Below, in pieces: positions 63,645 to 64,000 of a DNA stretch of 64,000 nt. The stretch lies in assembly GCA_965227905.1 (NCBI GenBank), contig OZ245780.1:4650001-4714000 (forward strand). The letters run 5' to 3'. The notes under the pieces were generated by a model that saw only the letters and a list, made by a program, of their open reading frames with translations, was not told where the DNA came from and did no database searches. The stretch's first letter is position 1. Each line of letters starts with the position of its first letter. Both the position numbers and the translations under genes were made by a program. Source of the DNA: CBDDHT01 sp965227905 (GTDB lineage: Bacteria; Pseudomonadota; Alphaproteobacteria; Rhizobiales; Methyloligellaceae).

Positions 63645-63742
63645 GGTCTCAAGTCGAATCCTCCAGCTTGCAAGTTAGCTTAAGTAGCGCCCACAGATTT
63701 TCGAACGGCGCGCAACTCATTGCGGATTTGAGGAAGATCGAG

Positions 63743-64000
63743 ATGAACGCTCTTGTTACCAGAATACTTGCTGGCGGTCTGTTGGGTACGTTTATGGCCG
63801 GATTGTTGGCGCTCCTTCCGATCGTTCTAACAATTGTCATTGTAACGTGGCTGGCAGATCAAATCAGATTGATTCTTGGTCCGGGCTCGTTCCTCGGCGA
63901 CCTGCTCACATCCGCAGGTTCGACGGTATTTGGGTTGACCAAAGGACAGCTCGGTTTTTGGCTCGGTCTAGCAATCGCACTCCTCGTCGTCTGGGGGCTC
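63743..64000 (+). CDS. DUF502-type membrane protein, 3' end outside window
   Basis: The visible 86 residues have two membrane helices (about 8-36 and 70-86) around a short extracytoplasmic loop. The N-terminal TRILAGGLLGTFMAGLLALLPIVL pattern resembles DUF502 membrane proteins. The C-terminus is off the window. Confidence 0.6.
   Translation, partial: MNALVTRILAGGLLGTFMAGLLALLPIVLTIVIVTWLADQIRLILGPGSFLGDLLTSAGSTVFGLTKGQLGFWLGLAIALLVVWGL

Larger units (their letters stand above)
57684..64000. mobile_element. Integrative element 2, right end outside window
   Basis: It starts with the second tRNA fragment and an adjacent integrase, then carries AlpA, primase-polymerase, two proteins typical of small mobile elements and possibly a serine resolvase. 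No matching 47-base copy is present between 57731 and 64000, so the element extends beyond the window or ended with a degenerate boundary. The last genes may be host DNA. Confidence 0.65.

Noticed and set aside
57731..64000. Right boundary of element 2 in the window
   Set aside because: I saw no third copy of the 47-base tRNA sequence, so no boundary can be placed.

Overview
The window looks like a moderately GC-rich alphaproteobacterial chromosome. This rests on family resemblance (TRAP/TTT-era sulfonate catabolism genes, TauXY, DUF2478, TAT-exported MBL and DUF3500 proteins, rhizobial-type phage proteins); no rRNA or other taxonomic marker is present, so genus cannot be given.

Region 1 (1-14.1 kb) is chromosomal housekeeping and accessory DNA: the 5' part of a secreted RTX/serralysin-type metalloprotease that runs off the left edge, glutathionyl-hydroquinone reductase with a divergent DoxX protein and a LysR regulator, a PilZ protein (with a decayed partial copy 3.3 kb away), a TAT-exported metallo-beta-lactamase-fold protein, a GAF-LuxR regulator coupled to a zinc-ribbon protein, a coiled-coil membrane protein, SRAP, an M23 peptidase, a rhodanese and an EamA transporter.

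Region 2 (14.2-30.7 kb) is a C2-sulfonate catabolic island centred on sulfoacetaldehyde acetyltransferase (xsc). A GMC alcohol oxidoreductase (isethionate dehydrogenase candidate), two IclR regulators, a TctCBA uptake system, a SauS-like acylating aldehyde dehydrogenase, a class III CoA-transferase, a TauD-like dioxygenase, Xsc, and taurine dehydrogenase TauXY with a LysR regulator lie side by side. Read together, taurine, isethionate and sulfoacetate could all converge on sulfoacetaldehyde, which Xsc cleaves to acetyl phosphate and sulfite. The CoA-transferase sits where the known sulfoacetate pathway has a CoA ligase, so a ligase-free sulfoacetate activation is proposed. A two-part, about 60-bp operator-like sequence is shared by the tct operon and tauD. 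No pta, sulfite oxidase or taurine ABC transporter is in the window.

Region 3 (30.7-45.1 kb) holds a DUF2161 nuclease-like gene, a DUF3500 protein, a 1964-residue secreted protein that interleaves DUF11 and peptidoglycan-binding-like domains and ends in Cys-rich tandem repeats, a partner secreted protein, a DUF2478 protein, a lipoprotein, a VOC protein and a double-domain Asp/Glu racemase whose first domain lacks one catalytic Cys. Three long-armed palindromes lie in intergenic DNA of regions 1 and 3.

Region 4 (45.35-64 kb) is a tandem pair of integrative elements inserted at a tRNA-Lys(CUU) gene. Identical 47-bp copies of the tRNA 3' half occur at 45352 and 57684, each followed by its own tyrosine integrase. 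Element 1 (about 12.3 kb) resembles a phage satellite or stripped prophage: AlpA-type regulator, initiator-like HTH protein with iteron-like repeats inside its gene, small packaging-region-like genes, one large virion-like protein, and candidate anti-phage cargo at both ends (an overlapping TIGR04255-led three-gene operon at the left, a membrane protein plus AbiJ-like protein at the right). Element 2 starts with integrase, AlpA and a primase-polymerase, continues with two mobile-element proteins and a serine resolvase, and its right end lies outside the window.
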